This document shows positions 1 through 9,400 of a stretch of DNA of 64,000 nt, in pieces (position 1 is the stretch's first letter; each line of letters opens with the position of its first letter). A program made the translations under genes and the position numbers. The stretch covers positions 189,501-253,500 of the forward strand of contig NZ_CP063779.1 in the NCBI RefSeq assembly GCF_021596945.1. Reading direction: 5' to 3'. The notes under the pieces were generated by a model. It was not told the DNA's origin. It made no database searches and was given only the letters and a program-made list of their open reading frames with translations. The stretch is from Mongoliitalea daihaiensis (lineage in GTDB: Bacteria > Bacteroidota > Bacteroidia > Cytophagales > Cyclobacteriaceae).

Positions 1-314
1 AAGTGGCTTCTGGTCGTGTATGGTCAGGTATACGCGCACAAGAAGTGGGTTTAGTAGATATTTTAGGTGGACTAGAAGATGCCGTACAAATTGCCGCAAC
101 AAAAGCTGACATCGCTGATGATTTCCGTGTAATCTACTATCCTGAGTCCAAGCCTTGGTTTGAGCGTTTTTTAAATCAATTTACCAGCGACGTTCAATCC
201 TATTACCAAATCAGAAAATACGGGGAATTATACCCCATCATCAAACAGGTTGAAAAAGTCAATCAGTACAAAGGAGTGATGGTACGGTTACCGTATGATA
301 TTGAAGTGAAGTAA
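1..314 (+). CDS. sppA: Signal peptide peptidase SppA (protease IV), C-terminal end only
   Basis: This is the 3' end of a gene that begins before the window; about 103 codons are visible, ending at TAA 312-314. The visible part opens with a motif typical of the SppA/S49 C-terminal domain (ASGRVWSG, then GLVDILGGLEDA), which in family members follows the catalytic serine. SppA is a membrane-bound serine protease that degrades cleaved signal peptides and some membrane proteins. The catalytic Ser and Lys lie upstream and cannot be checked. The last ~50 residues (KPWFERFLNQF onward) are lineage-specific and resemble the C-terminal tail of Bacteroidota SppA. The gene converges on the minus-strand flavin reductase gene; the ~780 bp between them is filled with repeats. 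The family call is fairly secure; the precise subfamily is not. Confidence 0.85.
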   Translation, partial: VASGRVWSGIRAQEVGLVDILGGLEDAVQIAATKADIADDFRVIYYPESKPWFERFLNQFTSDVQSYYQIRKYGELYPIIKQVEKVNQYKGVMVRLPYDIEVK

Positions 315-325
315 GCACTTCCACA

Positions 326-975
326 GACTCAAAAGCCAAGAAGTAAAGTGAAATATGCTCACGCGATATAAATTGATATATGCCTTTCGGCGATATGTTG
401 GGGGCGTGTAGAGAAGAAGATACCTTGCAAAGAACCCTATCTGTGCTAATCTGCAAAATCTGTGGACAGCCCACTTTGCGAGCGTGGCGATCATTCGCTG
501 CGCTCGTTGCGTGAAATAGGAGACGAGCTTGCCTGCCGAGAGGTCGGAGTTTAGACTCAAGACTCAAAAGCCAAGAAGTAAAGTGAAATATGCTCACGCG
601 ATATAAATTGATATATGCCTTTCGGCGATGTATTGGGGGCGTGTAGAGAAGAAGATTACTTGCAAAGCATCCTATCTGTGCTAATCTGCAAAATCTGTGG
701 ACAGCCCACTTTACGCGCGTGGCGATCAATCGCTGCGCTCGTTGCGTGAAATAAGAGACGAGCTTACCTACCGAGAGGTCGGAATTTAAACTCAATACTC
801 AAAAGCCAAGAAGTAAAGTGAAATATGCTCAAGCGATATATTGGGGCGTGTAGAGCAGAAAATTACTTGCAAAGCGCCCTATCTGTGCTAATCTGCGAAA
901 TCTGTGGATACCTTATTTTTGCGAGCGTAGCGATCAATCGTTGCGCTCGTTGCGTGAAATAAGGGCCAGAATGAG
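326..975. repeat. Three imperfect tandem copies of a 235-bp intergenic repeat
   Basis: Copies begin at 326, 561 and 796, each with (g/t)actcaaaagccaagaag. The first two are exactly 235 bp apart and nearly identical. The third has lost about 24 bp of the early part (no aattgatatatgcc segment) and fades after gcgtgaaataagg near 960-975. Each copy contains a GC-rich imperfect hairpin (cgagcg...cgctcg, 479-506 in copy 1) and the phrase ctgtgctaatctgc. Open frames crossing the repeats on the minus strand simply follow the repeat and show no protein family, so I treat the region as non-coding. Role unknown. Confidence 0.85.
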
Positions 976-1007
976 CTTTTTTAATATCTTAAGCCATCAA
1001 AAATTAA

Positions 1008-1052
1008 GGGGTCAAGTCTATCCGCACCACATATGCTCGAAGACTTGACCCC
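1008..1052. repeat. REP-like palindrome between convergent genes
   Basis: A perfect 12-bp inverted repeat, ggggtcaagtct (1008-1019) and agacttgacccc (1041-1052), flanks a 21-nt loop. It sits between the convergent sppA and flavin reductase genes. It has no run of T on either side, so it is not a classical intrinsic terminator. Palindromes of this kind are typical of dispersed REP elements associated with RAYT-type transposases, but no such transposase is in the window. Confidence 0.6.
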
Positions 1053-1090
1053 ACTTAAAATCTGCAAAATCCGTTTTATCTGCGAGAGAT

Positions 1091-1981
1091 CTATTTTTGG
1101 AGGAGAATCTCCCAGGCTTCCTGAACCTTACCAGCATCGAGGGCCTCTTTGGCAAGCAAATGCAAGTGATAATGATACCCCTCCTCATCCTGCTGCAATC
1201 GCTTTTTTAAATCTTGCAAGGCTGGATTAGAAGATCGGGCTGCAACAGCATCCAACGAAGGAAGCGTTTCCACATTCCCCAACTTACCCAAGTGATTGCC
1301 TGTCAGGACTACAGAATGACGAATCCTTTCCGGAATTTGATCAATACCAATCCCTTTGTTGCGGACAGGCTTCTCAATCTCAAACAATGCGGCACCACTT
1401 GCTCTACAATACCAATCCCCGCCCATTCTAGCAACAGTATCGATCTTGAAAGGGTCAATTTTTCCCTGCTCGTCAAAAATATGGTCTTGAAAATGCGCTA
1501 AAACTACTTCACATATCACTAAATTTCCTGCACCGCCCTCTTCACCAGTAGGAATGACCTGCAGCACCTTGCATTCAAATGCTGCAGGAGCCTCTTTTAC
1601 TCTTGGTGGCTTAACCATCTCTGATGGCTCTTGGGTAAGGCCAGCCTTTACAAATTCATTGACTCCTTTTTCATATTCAGTACTAGCCAAAGACATTTGT
1701 TCCACCATAGCGTAATCCACAATATTGATGACTACCTCTGGTACTTCCAACACATTTTCCAAGCTATGCTTAGAAGTATTGTCTCGAACCCGTCTAGCTG
1801 GTGAGAAAATGAGTATAGGGGGATTAGACCCGAAAATATTAAAGAAACTATAAGGACTCAAATTCACGTTGCCTTCATTATCGATTGTACTGGCAAAGGC
1901 TATAGGGCGAGGGCTAATAGCCCCCAACAGATATCCATGTAATTCTTGAGTAGTGATTTCTTTTGGGTTGATTGTTTTCAT
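1091..1981 (-). CDS. Flavin reductase-like FMN-binding protein
   Basis: A ~296-aa protein of the flavin reductase-like (split-barrel, DIM6/NTAB) family. Such proteins bind FMN and reduce flavin or act on small aromatic substrates. The N-terminal ~200 residues carry the family pattern: a GAISPRPIAFAST segment, NLSPYSFFNIFGSNPP with the flavin-contact region, and a later DTVARMGGDWYCR segment near the end of the barrel. The C-terminal ~90 residues are helical-looking and charged, an extension seen in Bacteroidota homologues. I chose the ATG at 1981 (MKTINPKEI); the longer frame would need a TTG at 1993. The start lies 33 bp downstream of the lpxB stop, so the two are probably co-transcribed. 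The physiological substrate cannot be told from sequence. Confidence 0.8.
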   Translation of the reverse strand: MKTINPKEITTQELHGYLLGAISPRPIAFASTIDNEGNVNLSPYSFFNIFGSNPPILIFSPARRVRDNTSKHSLENVLEVPEVVINIVDYAMVEQMSLASTEYEKGVNEFVKAGLTQEPSEMVKPPRVKEAPAAFECKVLQVIPTGEEGGAGNLVICEVVLAHFQDHIFDEQGKIDPFKIDTVARMGGDWYCRASGAALFEIEKPVRNKGIGIDQIPERIRHSVVLTGNHLGKLGNVETLPSLDAVAARSSNPALQDLKKRLQQDEEGYHYHLHLLAKEALDAGKVQEAWEILLQK

Positions 1982-2014
1982 ACTATTAATCAATAGAACT
2001 AATTTTTTAACAAG

Positions 2015-3127
2015 TTAGGATGGATTTCGGACTGTATCTACAATCATTTCGGCAGTGCGATCAGAGGCTGATTGGGTACCTATTTTTTCCTTGATCAGAT
2101 CATAACCTTCGTAGATAGCAGCTTTTATCTGTACATTACTTAGCATAGAATTCAGCTCATTCGTTAATGAATCAACAGAATAATCCTTCTGAATCAACTC
2201 CGTTACTATTTTTTTACCGGCAATAAGATTGACCAAGGAAATGAAAGGAACCCGAATCAAATGCTTCCCAATATGATAGGAAATCGCACTAGTACGATAA
2301 ACCACCACTTGAGGAACGCGAAATAAAGCTGTTTCCAAAGTCGCAGTCCCAGAAGTAACGACAGCTGCAACCGAATGTTTGAGTAAATCATAGGTTTGAT
2401 CCACTACTAGTCGAATTCCAGCTTCAACCGCAGGTGTATAGAGTTCAGCTTCCAGGTTGGAAACCCCAGCAATAACAAATTGAGCATTTGGGAATTTAGG
2501 GACAAGCTCTATCATCATACCCAGCATTGCTTTGACCTCCTGCTTCCTGCTACCAGGAAGCAATGCAATGATGGGTTGATAACTCAACTCGTTTTTTTGA
2601 AAGAAAAAAGGATGGCCTTCAAACTTTTGAATTTCGTCCAACAAGGGGTTTCCCACATAAGTTGCTTGAATACCAAAACCTTTAAAAAACTCCTCCTCAA
2701 ATGGTAGTATACAGTAAACACCATCGGTAATCTTTGCAAGCTTTTTTGCTCGGCCTTGATTCCATGCCCATATCTTGGGAGGAATGTAATAGTGAACTTT
2801 TAACCCCAGTTTTTTAGCATGAGCAGCTATTTTTAAATTAAAGCCACCATAGTCTACTAAAATCACTACATCCGGCTTAAAATCTTCCACATCTTTTTTG
2901 ATTATCGAAAGATAACGAAGGACTTTACGAAAACCCAACAGGACTTCCAAAAAACCCATCACAGCGACTTCTTGATAATGCACTGTGGCATCAAGACCCG
3001 CTTCTATGGAATAATTTCCCCCCATACCTCTAAACAGGGAGGTGTCATCTTTTACTCGAATCGCTCTAATTAGGTTTGATGCATGGAGATCACCACTCCG
3101 TTCGCCAGAAATCACATAATATTTCAT
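2015..3127 (-). CDS. lpxB: Lipid-A-disaccharide synthase LpxB
   Basis: A 370-aa glycosyltransferase (GT19) that joins UDP-2,3-diacylglucosamine to lipid X to make the lipid A disaccharide at the inner face of the cytoplasmic membrane. Family hallmarks are visible: SGERSGDLHASNL at residues 7-19, DYGGFNLKIA and YYIPPKIWAWNQGRAKK in the N-terminal half, LLPGSRKQEV at about 190, and the C-terminal nucleotide-sugar region with VTSGTATLETALFRVP. Length matches the usual ~370-390 aa. The ATG at 3127 fits the conserved N-terminus. It sits 20 bp after a terminator hairpin that follows queD, so it either has its own promoter or relies on readthrough. It overlaps no other gene and runs into the flavin reductase gene. 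Confidence 0.95.
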   Translation of the reverse strand: MKYYVISGERSGDLHASNLIRAIRVKDDTSLFRGMGGNYSIEAGLDATVHYQEVAVMGFLEVLLGFRKVLRYLSIIKKDVEDFKPDVVILVDYGGFNLKIAAHAKKLGLKVHYYIPPKIWAWNQGRAKKLAKITDGVYCILPFEEEFFKGFGIQATYVGNPLLDEIQKFEGHPFFFQKNELSYQPIIALLPGSRKQEVKAMLGMMIELVPKFPNAQFVIAGVSNLEAELYTPAVEAGIRLVVDQTYDLLKHSVAAVVTSGTATLETALFRVPQVVVYRTSAISYHIGKHLIRVPFISLVNLIAGKKIVTELIQKDYSVDSLTNELNSMLSNVQIKAAIYEGYDLIKEKIGTQSASDRTAEMIVDTVRNPS

Positions 3128-3146
3128 AGTCCAAAGAAAACAAAAA

Positions 3147-3171
3147 AAGGAGACATCTGTATTGTCTCCTT
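3147..3171 (-). terminator. Rho-independent terminator after queD
   Basis: A perfect 9-bp stem, aaggagaca (3147-3155) with tgtctcctt (3163-3171), has a 7-nt loop. On the minus strand it is followed by a T run (A run 3142-3148 on plus). It lies 20 bp after the queD stop and only 20 bp before the lpxB start codon. Confidence 0.8.
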
Positions 3172-3191
3172 ACGTATTTGCTAAGCGAATC

Positions 3192-3611
3192 TTACTCCCC
3201 GTAGTACTCTACAAAGTTCCGAGGGGTTTCGTAAAGTGTAAGCTTATATAAGCTACCATGAGGGACAATTGCATTCACTGCAGGGTAAAGTATTTTCCAA
3301 AACTCCATCACCAAAATCTCACAGCTAGCCATTTTACCTTCCATAAAATCAACATCCAAATTCAGGTTTTTATGATCCACCTTATCAATCACTAGATCTT
3401 TGATGATTTTACTTAGATCTTTCAAATCAACAACAAAACCAGTTTCAGGATCAGGAAGGCCTTTGACCGTTACGATTAATTCAAAGTTATGCCCATGCCA
3501 GTTGACATTTGCACATGGACCAAATACTTCTTTATTTTTTTCTTCGGACCAATTCGGATTCCAAAGTTTATGTGCAGCGTTAAAATGCTCTTTTCTACAA
3601 ACGTGTACCAT
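3192..3611 (-). CDS. queD: 6-carboxy-tetrahydropterin synthase (QueD/PTPS family)
   Basis: A 139-aa enzyme of the 6-pyruvoyl-tetrahydropterin synthase superfamily. QueD converts dihydroneopterin triphosphate to 6-carboxytetrahydropterin, the second step toward the 7-deazaguanine of queuosine. Numbered from the ATG at 3611, zinc ligands H14, H39 and H41 are visible in HFNAAH and WHGHNFEL, with the catalytic Cys at C33 in FGPCANVNWHGH. The downstream DHKNLNLD and YETPRN motifs supply the remaining catalytic His and Glu. The C-x5-H-G-H spacing resembles animal PTPS rather than the shorter E. coli QueD spacing, so a pterin role is possible. queE at 16938-17567 favours queuosine. The open frame extends to 3656, but a TAnnTTTG element at 3632-3639 and family alignment support 3611. 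Confidence 0.88.
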   Translation of the reverse strand: MVHVCRKEHFNAAHKLWNPNWSEEKNKEVFGPCANVNWHGHNFELIVTVKGLPDPETGFVVDLKDLSKIIKDLVIDKVDHKNLNLDVDFMEGKMASCEILVMEFWKILYPAVNAIVPHGSLYKLTLYETPRNFVEYYGE

Positions 3612-3631
3612 CCCGTTTTTCAATTGAAATG

Positions 3632-3639
3632 CAAAAGTA
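3632..3639 (-). promoter_or_regulatory. Candidate -7 element for queD
   Basis: Read on the minus strand this is TACTTTTG, an exact match to the Bacteroidota -7 consensus TAnnTTTG. It would start transcription about 14 nt before the ATG at 3611. No convincing TTTG -33 element is seen at the usual spacing, and the region is AT-rich, so a chance match is possible. Confidence 0.35.
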
Positions 3640-3699
3640 AAGAAAAAGTCATGCAATTAATAGCTTCTAAAAAACTTCCTAAAAAATCAGAAACAAAAA

Positions 3700-3736
3700 A
3701 AAGGCTATTCAAGCGTGAACATCTTCAATAGCCTTT
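3700..3736 (-). terminator. Rho-independent terminator of the exported-protein gene
   Basis: A 10-bp perfect stem, aaaggctatt (3700-3709) with aatagccttt (3727-3736), has a 17-nt loop. On the minus strand it is followed by a T run (A-rich 3691-3700 on plus). It begins 8 bp past the stop of the 3745-4413 gene. Confidence 0.8.
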
Positions 3737-3744
3737 ATACTTTA

Positions 3745-4413
3745 TTAAAGCGTATTCATCATTGTAATCAACCTACGCACAGCACTTCTATCTTTCAAGT
3801 CAAATCCATATTGGTTTTCAAACTTACTGAAGCTTGCATAGTCGTCCCCAAAAATAACCATTAAATCTTTTTTCTTGGTCTTCCAAGGATAGACAACACC
3901 ATCTTTTACCACATACAATTCTTCCCTATTGAGGAACATTCTTGACCGCTGAGAACCATAAGCTGCATTCGGATCATCACCCATAATTTTATACTTATGA
4001 TCAATCAAACTGTAGTTCCCATCAACCAGTACTTCTACAAAACGATTGGCACCAACCTTAGGAATATCATATCCAGAACGGAAAACTGAGGCCTGCCCCT
4101 GTGACTCCAACACAAAACCTTGAATCATTTTCGGAGAATAAGCCAGCTGATTACCTTCCAACCTATACTCTAACATATGATTGTAAGCATTGAATGCAAC
4201 CACTAAATTCTTAACAGTATCCTTTTCTGTGAAGATTACTTTGCCCATAGCAAAATCACCCCAATATGGAGTACCCTTGACATCAGGAAACGGATTAGCC
4301 ATAACAGGCATGCCTGTCCCTGCATCTCTTAACAAACTCAACTGCCCATAACTTTTCTCTGAAAATAGGGCTATCGCAAGTACAACTAGTAAACTTAAAC
4401 TAAACTTTCTCAT
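3745..4413 (-). CDS. Exported protein of unknown function
   Basis: A ~222-aa protein with a clear Sec signal peptide (MRKFSLSLLVVLAIALFSEKSYG, cleavage probably before QLSLL), so it is probably periplasmic or surface-exposed. I do not recognise the family. The mature part is mixed and beta-rich, with repeated phrases such as VEVLVDGNYSLIDHKYKI and a C-terminal FGDDYASFSKFENQYGFDLKDRSAVRRL segment. That ending resembles small secreted Bacteroidota proteins that report on redox or metal stress, but this is only an impression. The ATG at 4413 is preferred; the longer frame starts at TTG 4419. Terminators flank it on both sides (4427-4454 and 3700-3736), which suggests a single-gene transcript. 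The space for its promoter is unusually small, so readthrough from the SusCD operon is possible. Confidence 0.65.
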   Translation of the reverse strand: MRKFSLSLLVVLAIALFSEKSYGQLSLLRDAGTGMPVMANPFPDVKGTPYWGDFAMGKVIFTEKDTVKNLVVAFNAYNHMLEYRLEGNQLAYSPKMIQGFVLESQGQASVFRSGYDIPKVGANRFVEVLVDGNYSLIDHKYKIMGDDPNAAYGSQRSRMFLNREELYVVKDGVVYPWKTKKKDLMVIFGDDYASFSKFENQYGFDLKDRSAVRRLITMMNTL

Positions 4414-4426
4414 ATTCAAAACTAAA

Positions 4427-4454
4427 AAAAAGACCGAATAAATCCGGTCTTTTT
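4427..4454 (-). terminator. Terminator of the first SusCD operon
   Basis: A 10-bp perfect stem, aaaaagaccg (4427-4436) with cggtcttttt (4445-4454), has an 8-nt loop and A/T runs on both sides, so it can work in either direction. It lies 27 bp after the stop of the lipoprotein gene and 13 bp before the ATG at 4413. Confidence 0.85.
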
Positions 4455-4480
4455 AGTAAATAATTTTTGTTAAAATTTTA

Positions 4481-4960
4481 TTAACCTTCAGCAGGTGGGT
4501 TCGGACGTGTAATACGTACCTGCACTTGCTTGTATCTCTCACTAGGTTGAATGGTAGCATTACCTTCCAACTCCAATAATAAATCAACAGAACCACCAAT
4601 TGCACCAGTATTTACAATGTTTACTGTTACAGTTGCAAAAGATGAATTAGCTGGAATTGTTGCAGTACCAGTGATTGTGTAATCAGTACCAGCAACAGCA
4701 GTTGTACCTTCAGGAACTACTTTATAAGTGATGACCTCGTCATTCGCTCTGTGAGCACTTACGAAGTTCACTTGCAAATTTACCGAGCCTTGAGTATTAG
4801 GAACAGTCACACGTGGGAAAGTCTGACCAGCAACTGGGTTTAACACCACTGCTTGTTGAAACTCTACCAAGGAACCTTCCCATAGGGCGTAGTCTTGCTC
4901 TATACAAGAAGAGAAAAACAAGGCTACAACCATTGAAAATATACCAAATATTCTTTTCAT
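4481..4960 (-). CDS. Small surface lipoprotein with Ig/Calx-beta-like fold, third gene of a SusCD operon
   Basis: A 159-aa protein with a lipoprotein signal peptide ending in the lipobox FFSSC (Cys at about residue 19), so it is likely anchored in the outer membrane. After the Cys, the sequence reads as one beta-sandwich domain. AVAGTDYTITGTATIPANSS and ATVTVNIVNTG strongly resemble the Calx-beta pattern, also found in DUF4843-like proteins encoded with SusCD pairs. It starts 12 bp after the SusD stop and ends just before a strong terminator, so it is the last gene of the 9556-to-4481 operon. By analogy with other Sus-like loci it may be an accessory surface glycan- or peptide-binding protein. 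The ligand is unknown, and the family assignment is by eye. Confidence 0.75.
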   Translation of the reverse strand: MKRIFGIFSMVVALFFSSCIEQDYALWEGSLVEFQQAVVLNPVAGQTFPRVTVPNTQGSVNLQVNFVSAHRANDEVITYKVVPEGTTAVAGTDYTITGTATIPANSSFATVTVNIVNTGAIGGSVDLLLELEGNATIQPSERYKQVQVRITRPNPPAEG

Positions 4961-4972
4961 AATTTTTTCTAA

Positions 4973-6475
4973 TTAATAGCCTCTATTTTGATTTAAGTTA
5001 GTATTACCATCCACTTCTCTTTGAGGGATTGGAGGCAAAATTCTGAAATCATCAAAAGCGATGTTTGCTTTAGGACCTCTACCGTATCTTTTCAGATCAA
5101 AGAATCGCTGACCTTCGAAAGCAAACTCCTTAAATCTTTCCAAAAGAATCTCATTCAATAAAGCTTCACCTGCTAAATCAACAGTAGCTACACCTCTTAA
5201 ACCTTTGAAAGCATTCAATTCAGCTAACGCATCTGCAACATTTCCTAACTGATAATTAGCTTCAGCGCGATTCAAGTGCATTTCAGACTTTCTGATAACT
5301 GGAACGTTGTCACCATAAGCGAAACCATTTTTTGAAGCAAATTTAATACATTCAATCTGACGACCTGCGCCACGAATGGAGTTACCTGTGGTGTATAAGA
5401 AAGCTCTTACGTCATCATTTCTAGTCACATCCCAGTTATCGTTGTTAGCACCAGCAACATTGTCTACTTGTAATTGAGTCAAACCAAAGAAACCTCTTAC
5501 TGTTGGATTAGGAATAAAGTCACCCCAACCACCTTGAGCATTTTTACTCGCTCCTAAATTAAGGATGGTAGTAAAAGAAGATTGCAAAGATTCATTCACA
5601 CCGATAGATTCCGCAGCGATAGCAAAACGTACTTCAAACATAGACTCAGGATGAATATCCGTTCTCCAACCAGCAACATACGCGTCTCCGCCTAAAACAG
5701 TACCTACACCCGAATTAAGAGCAAGAGTAGACTCATCTCTGGATTTAGCCCAATCGCCTCTATAAAGCGCAACTCTAGAGAGTAAAGCAGAAGCAGCACC
5801 AGAAGAAGCAAACTGAGGCCCTCTTGAAGTTAACAAACGCTTAGCATCTTCTAAATCAGCATAGATTTGATCGTACACTTGTGCAATTGTAGCTCTTGGA
5901 GACTGTCTCGCGAAAGCTGCTTGGGATGTAATAACACCCTCTAACACCAATGGAACACCACCTTCATCAACCACACCAGGTTGATAGATTGCAGTAGGCA
6001 TGTAAGCGTAAATTTTGATCAAGTCAAAGTAGTACAAAGCTCTTAAGAACTTGGCCTCACCTTCCCAACGAGATAGTTGGGCAGTGGTAGCACCTGTTAC
6101 GCCACCAGCAATACCATCCAAAATAAGGTTGGCTTCGTTGATAGCGAAGTATGAATTAGCCCAATTTCCATGATGAGCTCCCGGGTTATTATTAAACTCC
6201 CCAATTAATCGACCAGAGTTATTCGTTGTTTGACCAACATCAGCCAAGGCATCAGAAACAGCAAACATGTTTCTACCATAATTAGCTGTAGCTCTCAAAC
6301 GTGCGTATACAGAATTTAATGCTGCATCTACTGCATCCGGTGTACCTAAGGCCCCGTCTGCGTCAATGGATTGTCTTGGATCTACCAACAAGGCATCCTC
6401 ACAAGATGTGAGAAATAATGCACTTGCCACGAAGAAGGACAAAACAATTTTAGATATATAGTTCATTCTTGTCAT
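4973..6475 (-). CDS. SusD/RagB family outer-membrane nutrient-binding lipoprotein
   Basis: A 500-aa SusD-like lipoprotein that would sit as a lid on the adjacent SusC channel. A lipoprotein signal peptide ends in LFLTSC (Cys near residue 25). The SusD architecture follows: an N-terminal helical region with VDAALNSVYARLR, TPR-like helices (WEGEAKFLRALYYFDLIKIYA, a highly typical SusD phrase), and a C-terminal SusD/RagB domain with RKSEMHLNRAEANYQLGN and ILLERFKEFAFEGQRFFDLKR. The protein ends in the family-typical NQNRGY. Two ATGs are possible, 6475 (MTRMNY) and 6466 (MNYISK); both keep the signal peptide. It follows SusC by 12 bp. The transported substrate cannot be read from sequence, and no carbohydrate-active or peptidase genes are adjacent. 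Confidence 0.93.
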   Translation of the reverse strand: MTRMNYISKIVLSFFVASALFLTSCEDALLVDPRQSIDADGALGTPDAVDAALNSVYARLRATANYGRNMFAVSDALADVGQTTNNSGRLIGEFNNNPGAHHGNWANSYFAINEANLILDGIAGGVTGATTAQLSRWEGEAKFLRALYYFDLIKIYAYMPTAIYQPGVVDEGGVPLVLEGVITSQAAFARQSPRATIAQVYDQIYADLEDAKRLLTSRGPQFASSGAASALLSRVALYRGDWAKSRDESTLALNSGVGTVLGGDAYVAGWRTDIHPESMFEVRFAIAAESIGVNESLQSSFTTILNLGASKNAQGGWGDFIPNPTVRGFFGLTQLQVDNVAGANNDNWDVTRNDDVRAFLYTTGNSIRGAGRQIECIKFASKNGFAYGDNVPVIRKSEMHLNRAEANYQLGNVADALAELNAFKGLRGVATVDLAGEALLNEILLERFKEFAFEGQRFFDLKRYGRGPKANIAFDDFRILPPIPQREVDGNTNLNQNRGY

Positions 6476-6487
6476 GTCTAGTATTAT

Positions 6488-9400
6488 TTAGAATCCTATT
6501 TGAACACCAAACTGGATGTTTCTTGTCAACGGAGTAGCACCAGTAGCTGCACCAGCGAACTCAGGATCATATCCAGGATAGTCAGAGAAAGTCAACAAGT
6601 TTAAGCCCTGAGCGTATACTCTCGCTCTAGACAAACCTAAGCTTCTCAACATAGATGGCTTAAAGTTATAACCTACAGTTAACTGTGCCAAACGGATAAA
6701 ATCAGCTTTCAATAAAGTGGCAGAGCCAGCATTTCTACTTAAGCTTCGTACTTCGTTTGCATTACCTGCAGCCGTCACATACAATCTTGGCACATGTGTG
6801 ATTTGACCAGGCTCTGTCCAACGAGCATCATAAACCTCTCTCAAACCATTCAAGGTCAAACGAGTACCCAATTCATTCAAGAAATTGAACTGACCATCAG
6901 ATACAACCGCTCCATATTCGTACGTAAAGAAAGCAGTTACATCAAACCCTTTAAAAGAGAATGTATTATTGAAACCACCGTAATGAGTAGCTAAGTTAGA
7001 GCCTAGATAAACTCTATCAGCAGCCAATGGCAAATAGGTAATGTTTCTATCGATATCAAACCACATTGGACGACCTGTAGCAGGGTTAACACCAGCAAAC
7101 TCCTGAGTAAACCAAGAACCTGGAGCAGCAACACCATCCGTACCTGGGTTACCCACAGGCTGACCAACTGCTAGACCTGGATTTGCTGGAAGTGCTTCCA
7201 AACCATCGTACAAGCTTACAATTCTATTCCAAATTCTGGAGAAGTTAAAGGAAGTAGTCCATTTGAATCCACCTCTATCGATATTGACTGTAGATATCTC
7301 GAATTCAATACCCTTATTCTGCAATTCACCAACGTTATTGGATATAGAGCCAAAACCATTTGTCCACAAAATCGGCTGACTTAATAACAAGTCTTTAGTT
7401 CTTCTGTCAAATAAATCTAAGGAACCAGTCACTCTGTTTCCAAAGAAACCATAGTCCAAACCAAGGTTGAAAGTTTCGTTAGTTTCCCAACCTAAGTCAA
7501 GATTTGCCAAAGATGATGGTCTGATACCAGCCTGACCGCTGTAGTTACCAGCACCGCCATATAGACCTCTAGCTGCAAAGTTTCCAATTTGGTCATTACC
7601 TGTACGACCCCAAGAAGCTCTTAATTTTAAGTCTGATATAGTTTCGCTATCTTTCAAGAAACCTTCTTCAACGATATTCCAACCACCTCGAACAGATGGG
7701 AACAAACCAAATCTGTTGTTAGCACCGAAACGGGAAGAACCATCGTAACGAGCTGTAGCAGTAAATAAATATTTTTTCTTGTAATCATAGTTAGCTGATC
7801 CAAAGAAACCAATTCTTCTGTAACCAGTCCAAAAACCTGTGATTGATTCAGGAGTAGCAGCAGACTGAATAGTTCTGAATTGGAAAGTTGGGAATCCAAT
7901 ACCTGCTCCAGAAACACCTTCTCTAGTTTCAGAAAGGAATTCGCCCCCTAATAAGGCAGATACATTGTGAACATTGTTGAATGTTTTGTTCCAGTTCAAT
8001 GTCTGTGTAGTAATGAAACGAGTTCTCCAGTCAGACTGAACGGAACTACGTCCAACTACACCAGCTCCATCAGGCGTACGTGGATCACGGTAGTTATCAC
8101 CTTGCAATAATCTGTAATCCAAACCAAATAAAGATCTGAAAGTTAAGTTATCAGCAATTTTGTAGTTAGCAACAATATTACCTACTACAGTATTTGTTCT
8201 TTGCAAACCAGTGTTGAACTCGTTTACAAGAGCAATATTTTGACCTAAAACGCCTGCAATTGCCGTATTGAATGATCCATCTTCATTTCTGATAGGATTA
8301 TGAGGCAAAATAGCGGAGGAAGAGAACTGAGGTGAACCCAAGAACGCACCATCAACCGCAAAAGGTACATTCTGCTGGAATGTAGATAAGTTGACCGAGG
8401 TCTCAATATTCAAACGCTCATTGGCCTGATGACTCAAAGCCATTCTAAAGGTTCCTCTTTCAAAATCCACTGGACGGAAAGAAGACTCCTGATAATTATA
8501 AGAACCTGAAAGGAAATATGTGGTTTTCGCATCACCACCAGAAACTGATAGTTCATAGTTCTGCAGATTACCATTACCCATCAATTCTCTTTGCCAGTCA
8601 TAAGACTCAAGTCCAGCACCGACAGCATCTAGCTCCTCTGGAGAAAGTGTCTGCCAGTTACCTGGAAGTCTACCCATATTAGATAAAGCTCTCGCTCTTG
8701 CGATACCGTCACCCCCGTTTGTAAGAGCTTCAGCACGCATGCTGTACCATTCAGGACCGTTCATCACGTCCAAGAATTTGATAGGTTGCGTTTGGCCTGC
8801 AAATGCATTGAATTCAAATCTTGCTTTACCTTGCTTACCTCTTTTGGTAGTAATGATTACAACACCGTTAGCCGCTTGAGAACCGTAGATAGCCGCAGAA
8901 GCAGCATCTTTCAATATCTCCATAGACTCGATGTCATTAGGGTTCAAGAAGGCCAAAGGGTTAGACTGAGTAAAGGCAGCATTCGATGAGTTGTTCATCT
9001 GAACACCATCAATAATAAACAATGGCTCATTACCAGCGTTGATGGAACCTACACCACGAATACGGATGTTTACAGCACCACCTGGAAGACCATTGTTAGA
9101 TCTTACCTGCACACCAGCAGCACGACCTTGCAATGCACGGTCAAAAGACTGCAATGGAAGGTTCTCGATCAATTCACCTTTTACAGATGAAACTGCACCG
9201 GTCACTTCTCTTTTAGGCTGCGTACCATATCCAGTTACTACAAACTCTTCCAAGTTTCTAGTATCTGGCTGAAGTACCGCGTTCACCTGAGAACGGTTAC
9301 CGATTGTCAACTCCTGAGTTGTGGAACCCACGAAGCTAATCACAAGCACATTGCTGCCTTGTGGAACGTTTAGTGAATACTTACCGTCTAAGTCGGTAGC

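Noticed and set aside
259-795. Minus-strand frames of 90 and 178 codons after sppA
   Set aside because: They follow the 235-bp repeat and are near copies of each other; no signal of a protein family and one overlaps the sppA end.
3612-3656. Longer N-terminus of QueD
   Set aside because: Family alignment begins at MVHVCRKEHF, and a -7 element lies inside the extension.
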